Assembly (NCBI RefSeq): GCF_050281185.1
Contig: NZ_JBNNWS010000005.1
Location: 1 to 64,000, forward strand
Reading direction: 5' to 3'
Length of the DNA stretch: 64,000 nt
Origin: Heyndrickxia sp050281185
GTDB taxonomy: Bacteria > Bacillota > Bacilli > Bacillales > Bacillaceae_C
Notes under the pieces: model-generated
What the model was told of the DNA's origin: nothing
Database searches by the model: none
Seen by the model: the letters and a program-made list of their open reading frames with translations, nothing else
Position numbers and translations under genes: made by a program
In this document: piece by piece, positions 25,865 through 33,932 of the stretch
Layout of the letters: each line of letters begins with the position of its first letter
Numbering within the stretch: position 1 is the first letter of the stretch

Positions 25865-26074
25865 AGAAAAGCGCAAGCGCCTTGCTCATCGACGTACTTC
25901 CTTTCGGGACTTTCGACTGAGATAAAGGAAACGCAGGGCCTAAGGGCGAATCGATGTTGACTTATCGTAGGGAGAAGTCCTGAAGTACGTTAGTCGATAG
26001 GCGCTGGAGCTAGACATAGCAGACACTTTTCATGTCTAATACCTTTAGTAAATTTTATACTTTCTTACCTTAAA
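25865..26074. repeat. dispersed structured repeat, copy 2
   Basis: It starts AGAAAAGCGCAAGCGCC, shares CGACTGAGATAAAGGAAAC with copy 1 and reaches GGCGCTGGAGCTAGAC (ending near 26016). A tail with TTTAGTAAATTTTATACTTTC parallels copy 1. Arms ATCGAC and GTACTTC pair with GAAGTAC and GTCGAT. This copy carries an extra block of about 20 nt after CTAGACA. It is inserted 9 nt past the micropeptide stop. Confidence 0.75.
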
Positions 26075-26154
26075 TAAAAAAAAGAGGGGTACATTTATCA
26101 GCCCCTCGAAATCAAAAATTTGACAAGTAATATATATCCAACTTCAGCAATTTA

Positions 26155-26943
26155 CTAAATTGAATTTTTTTCTAAATTAATTATTCCAAAGTGGAATTTC
26201 GCAGACTTCCTAATAAAAACTTCAAATCCATATTGATCAAAGCGCTTGGAACGAAAATGATCCTTAAGGATAATACGTTGTTTAGCTACTCTCTTTGCTT
26301 CAGATAGTACATCTTCATTAAGATTAGAATATAGTGCAAATTGTCTTAAACTTGAAATCCCATCTGATGAAAGTATCTTCTCTTCGAACATTGGATCAAA
26401 ATAAATCACATCCACTGATTTTTCTGGTAACTCTTTGAGAACGTCTAGATAATTAGCATTCTTTGTTTCGATTCTTCTCATAGCTTGATTCATTTCTTCT
26501 AATTCTGATTCCCACTTTTCTAAACCTTTATTTACTAAAAAATATAAATACTTATTAGCTTCAATAGCCCTTACTTTACCTTTTTTCCCGACAACAAATG
26601 AAGCAACAATACTATCAGATGCAAGCCCCATTGTACAATCAAGGATTGTCATGCCGGGAGATAATTTTGCAGCTTCGATAAACGGGTCTTTTTCACCTTT
26701 ATTCAACCTTTTTATACGAAAGCTGGCGGAATTAGGATGAAAGAAAAAAGGCTTTTCTGAATAAAGAGGATATAACTCCAATCTATTTTTTCCAACAACG
26801 ATACAATCACTCTGAAACAGCTGCTGCATTATTTCGATTGATCGCTTTTTTCTAGGAATAAAGGGGATATTCAATTCTTTAGCAATAATTTTAGCTTCAT
26901 CAATCATAAATTCTTCTGTTCTTCCAGCAGTTGTTACAATCAT
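26155..26943 (-). CDS. ypiP: SAM-dependent methyltransferase, RsmJ-like (YpiP family)
   Basis: A 262-residue putative methyltransferase. The SAM-binding motif is TILDCTMGLASDS near residue 100, preceded by FHPNSASFRIKRL as in the RsmJ-like family, and the DVIYFDPMFEE catalytic motif follows. RsmJ methylates 16S rRNA G1516 in enterobacteria; the Bacillus protein's target is not known. The start is the ATG giving MIVTTAGRT, since an upstream frame would run through the brxA terminator. Confidence 0.83.
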   Translation of the reverse strand: MIVTTAGRTEEFMIDEAKIIAKELNIPFIPRKKRSIEIMQQLFQSDCIVVGKNRLELYPLYSEKPFFFHPNSASFRIKRLNKGEKDPFIEAAKLSPGMTILDCTMGLASDSIVASFVVGKKGKVRAIEANKYLYFLVNKGLEKWESELEEMNQAMRRIETKNANYLDVLKELPEKSVDVIYFDPMFEEKILSSDGISSLRQFALYSNLNEDVLSEAKRVAKQRIILKDHFRSKRFDQYGFEVFIRKSAKFHFGIINLEKNSI

Positions 26944-26953
26944 TTCATCACCT

Positions 26954-26981
26954 AAAAAAGAGGTGTCTCTGATAGACACCC
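26954..26981 (-). terminator. brxA terminator
   Basis: GGTGTCT/AGACACC stem with a 5-nt loop, then TCTTTTTT on the minus strand, 7 nt beyond the brxA stop. Confidence 0.85.
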
Positions 26982-26987
26982 CGTATA

Positions 26988-27422
26988 TTATAAATATTTG
27001 TTAAATGCAGAAGTTAAATTACTCACAATTTCCTCTACGTCATGATCTTCAATGTCATCACGAGGAATGAAATGTACAACTTCCTTCCCCTTTAAAAGTG
27101 CCATAGATGGGGACGATGGTTCGTAACCAACAAAATACTCCCGCATTTTTGCTGTTGCTTCTTTATCTTGTCCAGCGAAAACCGTAACTAAATGATCTGG
27201 TTTTTGACTGTTATTCTGAACAGCTTCAATAGCTGCAGGACGAGCGAGGCCTGCTGCACATCCACAAACAGAATTAACAACAACAAGAGTAGTTCCCTCT
27301 ACTGAATCTAAAAAGTTTTCTACTTGCTCTGTTGTCGTTAATTCTTTAAAATTAGCGTTTATAAGTTCTTCTCTCATCGGTTTTACAATTTGTTTCATAT
27401 ACTCTTCATATGCCATTGACAT
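26988..27422 (-). CDS. brxA: bacilliredoxin (YphP/BrxA family)
   Basis: A 144-residue thioredoxin-fold protein with the unusual CGC motif (Cys53, Cys55) of bacilliredoxins, which remove bacillithiol from S-thiolated proteins. The ARPAAIEA and GYEPSSPSMALL segments are typical. It follows ypgR by 22 nt on the same strand, so they may be co-transcribed. BrxA and BrxB cannot be separated with certainty here; length and sequence favour the YphP side. Confidence 0.88.
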   Translation of the reverse strand: MSMAYEEYMKQIVKPMREELINANFKELTTTEQVENFLDSVEGTTLVVVNSVCGCAAGLARPAAIEAVQNNSQKPDHLVTVFAGQDKEATAKMREYFVGYEPSSPSMALLKGKEVVHFIPRDDIEDHDVEEIVSNLTSAFNKYL

Positions 27423-27444
27423 CTTTTTATTCCTCCATCTTCTT

Positions 27445-28575
27445 TTATTTATTTCCTTGTCTTGCTTCTAACATTTGCTTCCATACAGATCCCTTTGCCT
27501 GCTCACCACCAGCAATTCTTTCGATTGCCATCTTTACCTGTAATTTCACTTCAAATTCTGGATCATTTTCAGCTTTATTTAATGCAGGTAGAGCTCTTTC
27601 ATCTCCTTCTTCATATAGAAACATTGCCGCTCGCCAGCGAACAATTTTGCTTTTATCAGAAAGTGCTTCCATCATTGGTTCAATTGCCTCTTTAAAACCA
27701 AGATCTGATAAAGCATCACCTGCAGTTCGTCTTACAGTAACAACCTTGTCTTTTAGCCCCCTAAACAAAAGTGGAAGGACCTGTTTATCTTTTATCATAC
27801 CTAGATAAACGACGGCTAATCTTCTAATAGATGAATTTTCATCCTCTAATGCCTTCTCAAGGACAGGCAAATCTTCTATTGTCGGCTCTTCCATTTGTTC
27901 AAGAAGCTGATATCTTTTTCTCCAATCGGGATCTTCTAGCATTTCTGGTGTAACCTTAATTAATTTTTTTAGCTGTTGTTCTGTATTTGTGTGCGGTTTT
28001 TTCGTTGCTTCAATCAGACTTTTTAATCGTGTCTCTGGATAGGCTGCTAGTAGTTCTTCAACAACATCATGGCCAATTTGGTCCAAATCACCGTATCGAA
28101 CACCCATCTCTTTCCATTTTCTTAATAATACATAGTTTTCGCCTTCCAATTGGGCCTCACTCATTGCGTGAACAAAGCTTTGCGGCAAACCAAAGCGTTT
28201 TTCTTGTTCTCCATCTGTTAATTTTACTTGTAAAGGAATCCCTTTAAACATTTGAACAAATACATTCACTTCCCCATAATGTTCATCAATTCCTGAAGTA
28301 GTGAGCTGTCCGCTATCTTCCTCTCCGAATATTTCCCTAACCTTAGGTAAAATTTGCTGCCAGTCAAACTTCCCATTCCGTTCCACGGCAAGGAAATCTG
28401 CCACATGATAAACCCCTTTAACACCTTCGATTTCTAATACATCTTGAATAAATTTTGGCGCATCATTCGCATGCTCTTTTTTATAATTGCTACTTTTACC
28501 CGCAGGCAGTTCTTGATCTAAAATTACTTTCATTGTGTTCGGACTGGGAGTTGGCTCAATTGAGATAATTTTCAC
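27445..28575 (-). CDS. ypgR: CvfC-like protein YpgR (Nfu_N plus HEAT repeats)
   Basis: A 376-residue cytosolic protein. The first 85 residues match the Nfu N-terminal scaffold domain (ISIEPTPSPNTMKVILDQ). A linker follows, and the second half (about 200-360) is a run of HEAT-type helical repeats (e.g. DENSSIRRLAVVYLGMIKDK). It is annotated elsewhere as conserved virulence factor C family. There is no CxxC for an iron-sulfur cluster in the Nfu_N part. The GTG start follows AAAGGTGG. Confidence 0.87.
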   Translation of the reverse strand: MKIISIEPTPSPNTMKVILDQELPAGKSSNYKKEHANDAPKFIQDVLEIEGVKGVYHVADFLAVERNGKFDWQQILPKVREIFGEEDSGQLTTSGIDEHYGEVNVFVQMFKGIPLQVKLTDGEQEKRFGLPQSFVHAMSEAQLEGENYVLLRKWKEMGVRYGDLDQIGHDVVEELLAAYPETRLKSLIEATKKPHTNTEQQLKKLIKVTPEMLEDPDWRKRYQLLEQMEEPTIEDLPVLEKALEDENSSIRRLAVVYLGMIKDKQVLPLLFRGLKDKVVTVRRTAGDALSDLGFKEAIEPMMEALSDKSKIVRWRAAMFLYEEGDERALPALNKAENDPEFEVKLQVKMAIERIAGGEQAKGSVWKQMLEARQGNK

Positions 28576-28662
28576 CGATAGACCACCTTTCCTATAATTG
28601 TATTCATTCTAGCATAATCACTTTAATCATTTATTCATATATGCTCATAAATCTTGATTAAG

Positions 28663-30555
28663 TTAAGACATTGAATCCACTAATTCAGATAGATAGCTCC
28701 ACCGCTCTATAAGGAATTCAAGTTTTTCATTCTGTGTACCAAGTTCTTCAGATAATTTTTGAGCTTTTTCAAAATCACTTCCAACCTGATTTAGTTGATC
28801 TTGAATGGATTCAATCATTTCTTCAACTGCAGCTATTTCTTTATCAATCTCTTCCCACTCTTTTTGTTCTTTATAGGACAGTTTTTTCTTTTTCAAAGGA
28901 TTTTTCACTTCAATTGGTGAAGAAACCTTCTCTTTTACAGGTTCTTTGTTTTCAGATTTTGTATTTTGTTCCAAATACTCACTGTAGGTACCGAAGTAGC
29001 GGTCAATATTCCCTTCTCCTTGAAAAATTAAAAGTTGTTCAGCAGTTTTATCAAGAAAATATCGATCATGGGAGACAGAGATGACTACTCCCGGAAAATC
29101 CTCTAAATAATCTTCTAATACGGTTAATGTCTGCGTATCTAAGTCATTGGTCGGCTCGTCTAGTAAAAGCACATTCGGTTTTCCCATTAAAAGCTTAAGA
29201 AGGTATAATCGACGTTTTTCACCGCCAGATAATTTTCTTATCGGAGTACCGTGAGTGTTCATTGGAAAAAGAAATCTCTCTAACATTTGCGTTGCAGATA
29301 TGGATTCCCCATCCTTCGTAGTCACTACTTCACCTTGTTCACGAATATATTCAATCATTCGTTTCGATTCATCCAATGCTTCATTTTCCTGTTGGTAATA
29401 GGCGATATTTACGGTTTTTCCAGTGATTATATTCCCTTGATCAAGCTGGATTTTTCCTGTTATTAAATTCATAAACGTAGACTTCCCACTACCATTTTTC
29501 CCAATTATTCCTATGCGGTCATGAGGCTTTATGAGCCAATTAAAATCCTTAAGAATGGTTTGCTCTGAAAAAGATTTATATGCATGTTCAAATTCAAAAA
29601 CTTGCTTCCCTAAACGGCTGCCTTGCAATGCGATATCGACATTTTCCTTACTAGGTAAATTTCCAATACTCGTCTCTAATTTTTCAAATCTTTGAATTCT
29701 TGCTTTTTGCTTCGTAGACCTTGCTTTAGCCCCTCTTCTCATCCAAGCAAGTTCTTTTCGATAAAGGTTTTTTCTTTTTTCCTCTGCTTGAATGTTTTCC
29801 TCTTCTCTTAGAGATTTTGCTTCAATAAATGATTGGTAATTTCCTTTATAAGAGTATAAGTTTCCATGATCTAATTCAAAAATCCGATTGGTTACATGGT
29901 CTAGAAAATAACGATCATGAGTAACTAAAAGCACAGAGCCTTGGTATTTCGATAAATAATCCTCCAGCCAAGTTACAGTTTCGTAATCTAAATGGTTAGT
30001 AGGCTCATCTAATATTAATAAATCCGGTGTTTCAATTAACACTTGGGCTAAAGCCACCCTTTTCTTTTGTCCGCCTGAAAGTTCACCAATTTTTCTATTA
30101 AAATGGTCAATTCCCAGCTTAGAAAGGATCATTTTTGCATTTGCACTAGCATCCCAAGCGCTTAGGGCATCCATCTCTTCCTGTATCTTAAAAAGACGCT
30201 CTTGAAATTTTTGGTTTGTTGGATCCTCCTCTAAATTAAGAAGTGCTAATTCATATGTACGCAAAAGCTTCATTATTGCTGATTCACCTTGATAAACCTG
30301 TTCTAATATTGAAAGTTCAAGATTCAACTCAGGGTTTTGAGGTAAATAAGTAATGGAATAATCATTCGGATGAATCAATTCACCTGAATCAGAATCATCA
30401 ATTTTTGCTATAATTTTTAAGAGGCTTGATTTTCCCGTACCATTGACCCCAATGAGACCAATTCTTTCTTTTTCATTGATGTGAAAGGATATATTTTGAA
30501 ACAGTTGTTTATCACCGTAGGATTTTGAAAGATTTTCAACTGTTAATGATCTCAT
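28663..30555 (-). CDS. yfmR: ABC-F family ATPase (YfmR/Uup-like)
   Basis: A cytosolic protein with two ABC domains and no membrane segment, of the ribosome-acting ABC-F class. The first domain has GVNGTGKSS and LSGGQKKRVALAQ, the second GKNGSGKST and LSGGEKRRLYLLK. The interdomain linker (ARSTKQKARIQRFE) and a C-terminal coiled coil of about 90 residues (KEKVSSPIEVKNPLKKKKLS then helical) fit YfmR/Uup, linked to relief of stalled translation. It overlaps the ypgQ stop; the ATG (MRSLTVEN) is preferred over a GTG three codons earlier. Confidence 0.88.
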   Translation of the reverse strand: MRSLTVENLSKSYGDKQLFQNISFHINEKERIGLIGVNGTGKSSLLKIIAKIDDSDSGELIHPNDYSITYLPQNPELNLELSILEQVYQGESAIMKLLRTYELALLNLEEDPTNQKFQERLFKIQEEMDALSAWDASANAKMILSKLGIDHFNRKIGELSGGQKKRVALAQVLIETPDLLILDEPTNHLDYETVTWLEDYLSKYQGSVLLVTHDRYFLDHVTNRIFELDHGNLYSYKGNYQSFIEAKSLREEENIQAEEKRKNLYRKELAWMRRGAKARSTKQKARIQRFEKLETSIGNLPSKENVDIALQGSRLGKQVFEFEHAYKSFSEQTILKDFNWLIKPHDRIGIIGKNGSGKSTFMNLITGKIQLDQGNIITGKTVNIAYYQQENEALDESKRMIEYIREQGEVVTTKDGESISATQMLERFLFPMNTHGTPIRKLSGGEKRRLYLLKLLMGKPNVLLLDEPTNDLDTQTLTVLEDYLEDFPGVVISVSHDRYFLDKTAEQLLIFQGEGNIDRYFGTYSEYLEQNTKSENKEPVKEKVSSPIEVKNPLKKKKLSYKEQKEWEEIDKEIAAVEEMIESIQDQLNQVGSDFEKAQKLSEELGTQNEKLEFLIERWSYLSELVDSMS

Positions 30556-31195
30556 TGTCACCATTCCATTCTTTAAAAAATTGTTCTAAATACTTTTCCA
30601 TCCATAAATGTCGCTCTATGGCAATTTTTTTTGCAGTTTCCGTATGCATAAGAGCCTTTAATTTTAATAATTTCTCATAAAAATGTTGAATTGAAGCGGA
30701 TCTGCCTTTTCGATACTGTTCAACAGTCATATTTTCACGAATTTCTATTTTCGGATCATAAATGGCCTGACCTTTTCTTCCACCGTAGGCAAAGACTCTT
30801 GCAATACCGATTGCCCCGATTGCATCTAAACGGTCAGCATCTCGGACAGCTTTCTCTTCAAACGTTGTCAATTCTGCTTCATTCCCGCCTTTAAAGGATA
30901 TTTTATTAATAATATTTACAATTTGTGTTCTTTGATCATTTGTTAAAGGGATAGTGTCAAGAAATGAATTTAATTTCTCCATTCCAATAAAGGTGCTATC
31001 ATTTAATTTTTCATCAGGTATATCATGAAGTAATGCAGCCATTTCAATAACGAATGGATCTCCATTTTTTTCTTCGTCTGCAATATATAATGCAAGCTTT
31101 CGTACCCGATCTACATGATAAAAATCATGCCCTGTTACATCATCGCCCAACTGTGCATTTACAAACTTTTCCGTTTTGCGAATCATCCATTCCAA
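30536..31195 (-). CDS. ypgQ: HD-domain phosphohydrolase YpgQ
   Basis: A 219-residue HD-superfamily hydrolase with the metal ligands visible as HDFYHVDRV and LLHDIPDEKL, then RDADRLDAIGAIG. YpgQ of B. subtilis hydrolyses nucleoside triphosphates to pyrophosphate and monophosphate. The TTG start follows AGGAGAG. The yfmR gene overlaps its 3' end by about 20 nt, so the two are translationally linked. Confidence 0.87.
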   Translation of the reverse strand: MEWMIRKTEKFVNAQLGDDVTGHDFYHVDRVRKLALYIADEEKNGDPFVIEMAALLHDIPDEKLNDSTFIGMEKLNSFLDTIPLTNDQRTQIVNIINKISFKGGNEAELTTFEEKAVRDADRLDAIGAIGIARVFAYGGRKGQAIYDPKIEIRENMTVEQYRKGRSASIQHFYEKLLKLKALMHTETAKKIAIERHLWMEKYLEQFFKEWNGDNEIINS

Positions 31196-31294
31196 CTCAT
31201 TTTCTCTCCTCTCGGGTATTATTTTTATTTTAACATGTTTTAAAAATTTATTATAAGGATGCGATTATTTCTTACCTCAAACTTCCATAGAAAT

Positions 31295-31323
31295 GTTTAC
31301 TGTTTTGATTAGTTTGTTATAAT
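31295..31323 (+). promoter_or_regulatory. glnS promoter
   Basis: GTTTAC (31295-31300) and a perfect TATAAT (31318-31323) are spaced by 17 nt, about 40 nt before the glnS start. Confidence 0.65.
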
Positions 31324-31365
31324 ATTAGAATATCTAAAATGAAAGTGTTAGAAGGGTGATAGTAA

Positions 31366-33021
31366 ATGGAGGAAAAAGTAATTCCATCTAATTTTATACG
31401 AAACATAATGATCGAAGACTTACAAAATGGAAAACACGACAAAATTATTACTCGTTTTCCACCAGAGCCAAATGGCTACTTACATATCGGGCATGCCAAA
31501 TCAATATTTATTAACTTTTCTTTAGCTGATGAATTTAATGGGATAACAAATCTTCGTTTTGATGATACAAATCCATTAAAAGAAGATATCGAATATGTAA
31601 AATCGATAAAAGAAGATGTTAAATGGTTAGGCTATGATTGGGAAAATCTATGTTTTGCCTCAAATTATTTTGAAGAAATGTATGAACGTGCAGTACTTTT
31701 AATTAAAAAAGGACTAGCATATGTTGAAGATTTTTCTGCCGACGAAATTAGAGAAAACCGTGGGACATTAACTGAACCAGGGAAAGAAAGCCCTTCTAGA
31801 AATCGTAGTGTAGAAGAAAACCTTGATTTATTCGAACAAATGAAAAATGGTGCGTTTGCAAATGGAGAAAAGGTTTTACGGGCAAAAATCGATATGTCTT
31901 CACCAAATATTAATTTAAGGGACCCTGTTCTTTATCGTATTTCTCATGCAACACACCATAATACGGGCGATAAATGGTGTATTTACCCGATGTATGCTTT
32001 CGCCCATCCAATTGAAGATGCGATTGAGGGTGTTACTCATTCACTTTGTACAGTAGAGTTTGAGGATCAACGTCCTCTATACGATTGGGTTGTTGAGAAA
32101 AGTGAAATGGAATCAACGCCGAGACAAATTGAATTTGGCCGTTTAAATTTAACAAATACAGTAATGAGTAAGAGAAAGTTAAAATTATTAGTAGATGAAA
32201 ATTTTGTAGACGGCTGGGATGACCCACGGTTACCAACGATTTCTGGTCTAAGACGCAGAGGGTATACCCCTGAAGCAATTCGTGCTTTTTGTGAAGAACT
32301 AGCAATCACAAAAGGGAGCGGTGCTGTAGATGTTCAATTGCTTGAGCATTTTATTCGCGAAGATTTAAAACTTAAAGCACCACGGACAATGGCAATTTTA
32401 AAACCATTAAAAGTTGTCATCACTAACTATCCCGAAGGCCAAGTCGAAATGCTTGATGCTGAAATAAATCCCGAGGTTCCTGAAATGGGAATGAGAAAAA
32501 TCCCATTCTCTCGTGAAATTTATATTGAGCAAGAAGATTTTATGGAGAATCCACCGAAGAAGTACTTCCGTCTCTTCCCTGGTAATGAAGTACGCTTGAA
32601 GCACGCATACTTTATTAAATGTGAAGAAGTCATTAAGGATGAAAACGGTGAAGTAGTTGAGCTGCGCTGTACTTATGACCCTGAAACTAAAAGTGGTACT
32701 GGATTTACAGGAAGAAAAGTAAAGGGAACGATTCACTGGGTCGAAGCAACTAAAGCTCAACCAGCAGAATTTCGTCTTTATGATTCATTAATATTAGATG
32801 AAGAACAAGAGGATGATGGCGGTACTTTCCTTGACCATGTCAATCCAAACTCATTAGAAATAGCTAATGGCTTTGTTGAACCGAATATGGCAGATGCCAA
32901 ACCACATGATAAGTTTCAATTTTTTAGACACGGATACTTTAATGTTGATCCAAAACATACCACTTCTGATTCATTAGTGTTTAACCGAGTAGTTTCATTA
33001 AAAAGTTCATTTAAATTATAG
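31366..33021 (+). CDS. glnS: glutaminyl-tRNA synthetase
   Basis: A class I aminoacyl-tRNA synthetase charging tRNA-Gln directly. At 551 residues it matches E. coli GlnRS (about 554). Class I motifs are intact: PPEPNGYLHIGHAKS with HIGH at 40-43 and VMSKRKL at 266-272. The C-terminal beta-barrel anticodon-binding part is complete. Most Bacillales lack GlnRS and make Gln-tRNA by amidating Glu-tRNA, so this gene was probably gained by transfer. The ATG follows AGAAGGGTGA, and a good promoter precedes it. Confidence 0.95.
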   Translation: MEEKVIPSNFIRNIMIEDLQNGKHDKIITRFPPEPNGYLHIGHAKSIFINFSLADEFNGITNLRFDDTNPLKEDIEYVKSIKEDVKWLGYDWENLCFASNYFEEMYERAVLLIKKGLAYVEDFSADEIRENRGTLTEPGKESPSRNRSVEENLDLFEQMKNGAFANGEKVLRAKIDMSSPNINLRDPVLYRISHATHHNTGDKWCIYPMYAFAHPIEDAIEGVTHSLCTVEFEDQRPLYDWVVEKSEMESTPRQIEFGRLNLTNTVMSKRKLKLLVDENFVDGWDDPRLPTISGLRRRGYTPEAIRAFCEELAITKGSGAVDVQLLEHFIREDLKLKAPRTMAILKPLKVVITNYPEGQVEMLDAEINPEVPEMGMRKIPFSREIYIEQEDFMENPPKKYFRLFPGNEVRLKHAYFIKCEEVIKDENGEVVELRCTYDPETKSGTGFTGRKVKGTIHWVEATKAQPAEFRLYDSLILDEEQEDDGGTFLDHVNPNSLEIANGFVEPNMADAKPHDKFQFFRHGYFNVDPKHTTSDSLVFNRVVSLKSSFKL

Positions 33022-33027
33022 TCATTA

Positions 33028-33060
33028 AAAAAGAGGGTGACCGTGTCACCCTCTTTTAAC
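33028..33060. terminator. bidirectional terminator glnS / amidohydrolase
   Basis: AAGAGGGTGAC/GTCACCCTCTT stem with a 3-nt loop and A/T tracts on both sides, between convergent genes. Confidence 0.88.
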
Positions 33061-33066
33061 TTTATA

Positions 33067-33921
33067 CTATGAAATAAAATTTTTTATCTTTGGAAATACC
33101 TTTAATGCATTATTATAAAAAACATCTTCATAATATTTCTCTGGAATCATTTGTTTGATAAATTCGATATATGGCTTTATTGGTGCCAGCGGCCAATCGG
33201 TTCCGAACAGAAGCCGCTCGTAATGATCACAATAAACTAAGGCATGGCGTAAATGATCAAAAAATCTACCCTCAGAATAGCTTTTAAGATCTTTTTCTGG
33301 CCCCACTAGCAGACCGGATAAATCTGCAAACATATTCGAATTTTTATAAACAACTTCTGCCCCAGTTAATACCCAAGGATCTCCAAAATGTGCCATCATA
33401 AAGCGAACATTTCGATAACGAACTGCCACCTCATCAAGTGTCAGCGGATGAGCGTATTTTAGCAACCCACGCTCCGAATAGGTATCACCCGTATGAAACA
33501 CAACGGGTAAATCATATTTTTCTGCTAAAACATATACTGAATGATAAACTTCATCATATGCATAAAAAGGATAATATCCTAAGTATATTTTTAAACCGAC
33601 AACATTTTCTTTTTGTAGCTCTTTTTCCAACATGTGGATACTTTCATCGTTTAATGTGTATGGATTTATTCCAGCACAATAAACAATATTTCTTGGCAAA
33701 GACCTGCCCAAATCCAACCCCATTGGCGTTATTGCTTCAGGATCTGGAAAACCTATTCCTGATGTTTCAGTTAATCCCATCCCGATGCCTAGAACTACTC
33801 CAGCTTCTTCAAATTCCTTAATAATACCAGCCTTTGAATAATCCACAAATGAGTGGTGCTGCGCTGTCTCATGGAATGAGCGTATATTTGAAAAATGGAT
33901 ATGTGCATCAATGATTTTCAC
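33067..33921 (-). CDS. amidohydrolase-family metal-dependent hydrolase (TIM barrel)
   Basis: A 284-residue TIM-barrel hydrolase of the amidohydrolase-2 type. The first metal motif is DAHIHF at the N-terminus, followed by VGLKIYLGYYPF, VVFHTGDT, MAHFGDPW and FGTDWPLAP for the remaining His and Asp ligands. The substrate is unknown. The GTG start is placed after AGGAGTG. It begins 11 nt after the giant acetyltransferase-fusion gene on the same strand, so they likely form an operon and may act on one compound. Confidence 0.82.
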   Translation of the reverse strand: MKIIDAHIHFSNIRSFHETAQHHSFVDYSKAGIIKEFEEAGVVLGIGMGLTETSGIGFPDPEAITPMGLDLGRSLPRNIVYCAGINPYTLNDESIHMLEKELQKENVVGLKIYLGYYPFYAYDEVYHSVYVLAEKYDLPVVFHTGDTYSERGLLKYAHPLTLDEVAVRYRNVRFMMAHFGDPWVLTGAEVVYKNSNMFADLSGLLVGPEKDLKSYSEGRFFDHLRHALVYCDHYERLLFGTDWPLAPIKPYIEFIKQMIPEKYYEDVFYNNALKVFPKIKNFIS

Positions 33922-33932
33922 AGCGAACACTC

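Noticed and set aside
27410..27808. 132-codon plus-strand frame inside ypgR
   Set aside because: It is the shadow of the HEAT-repeat coding strand and has no ribosome site.
33438..33821. 127-codon plus-strand frame inside the amidohydrolase gene
   Set aside because: It is antisense to conserved metal-binding motifs, with no ribosome site.
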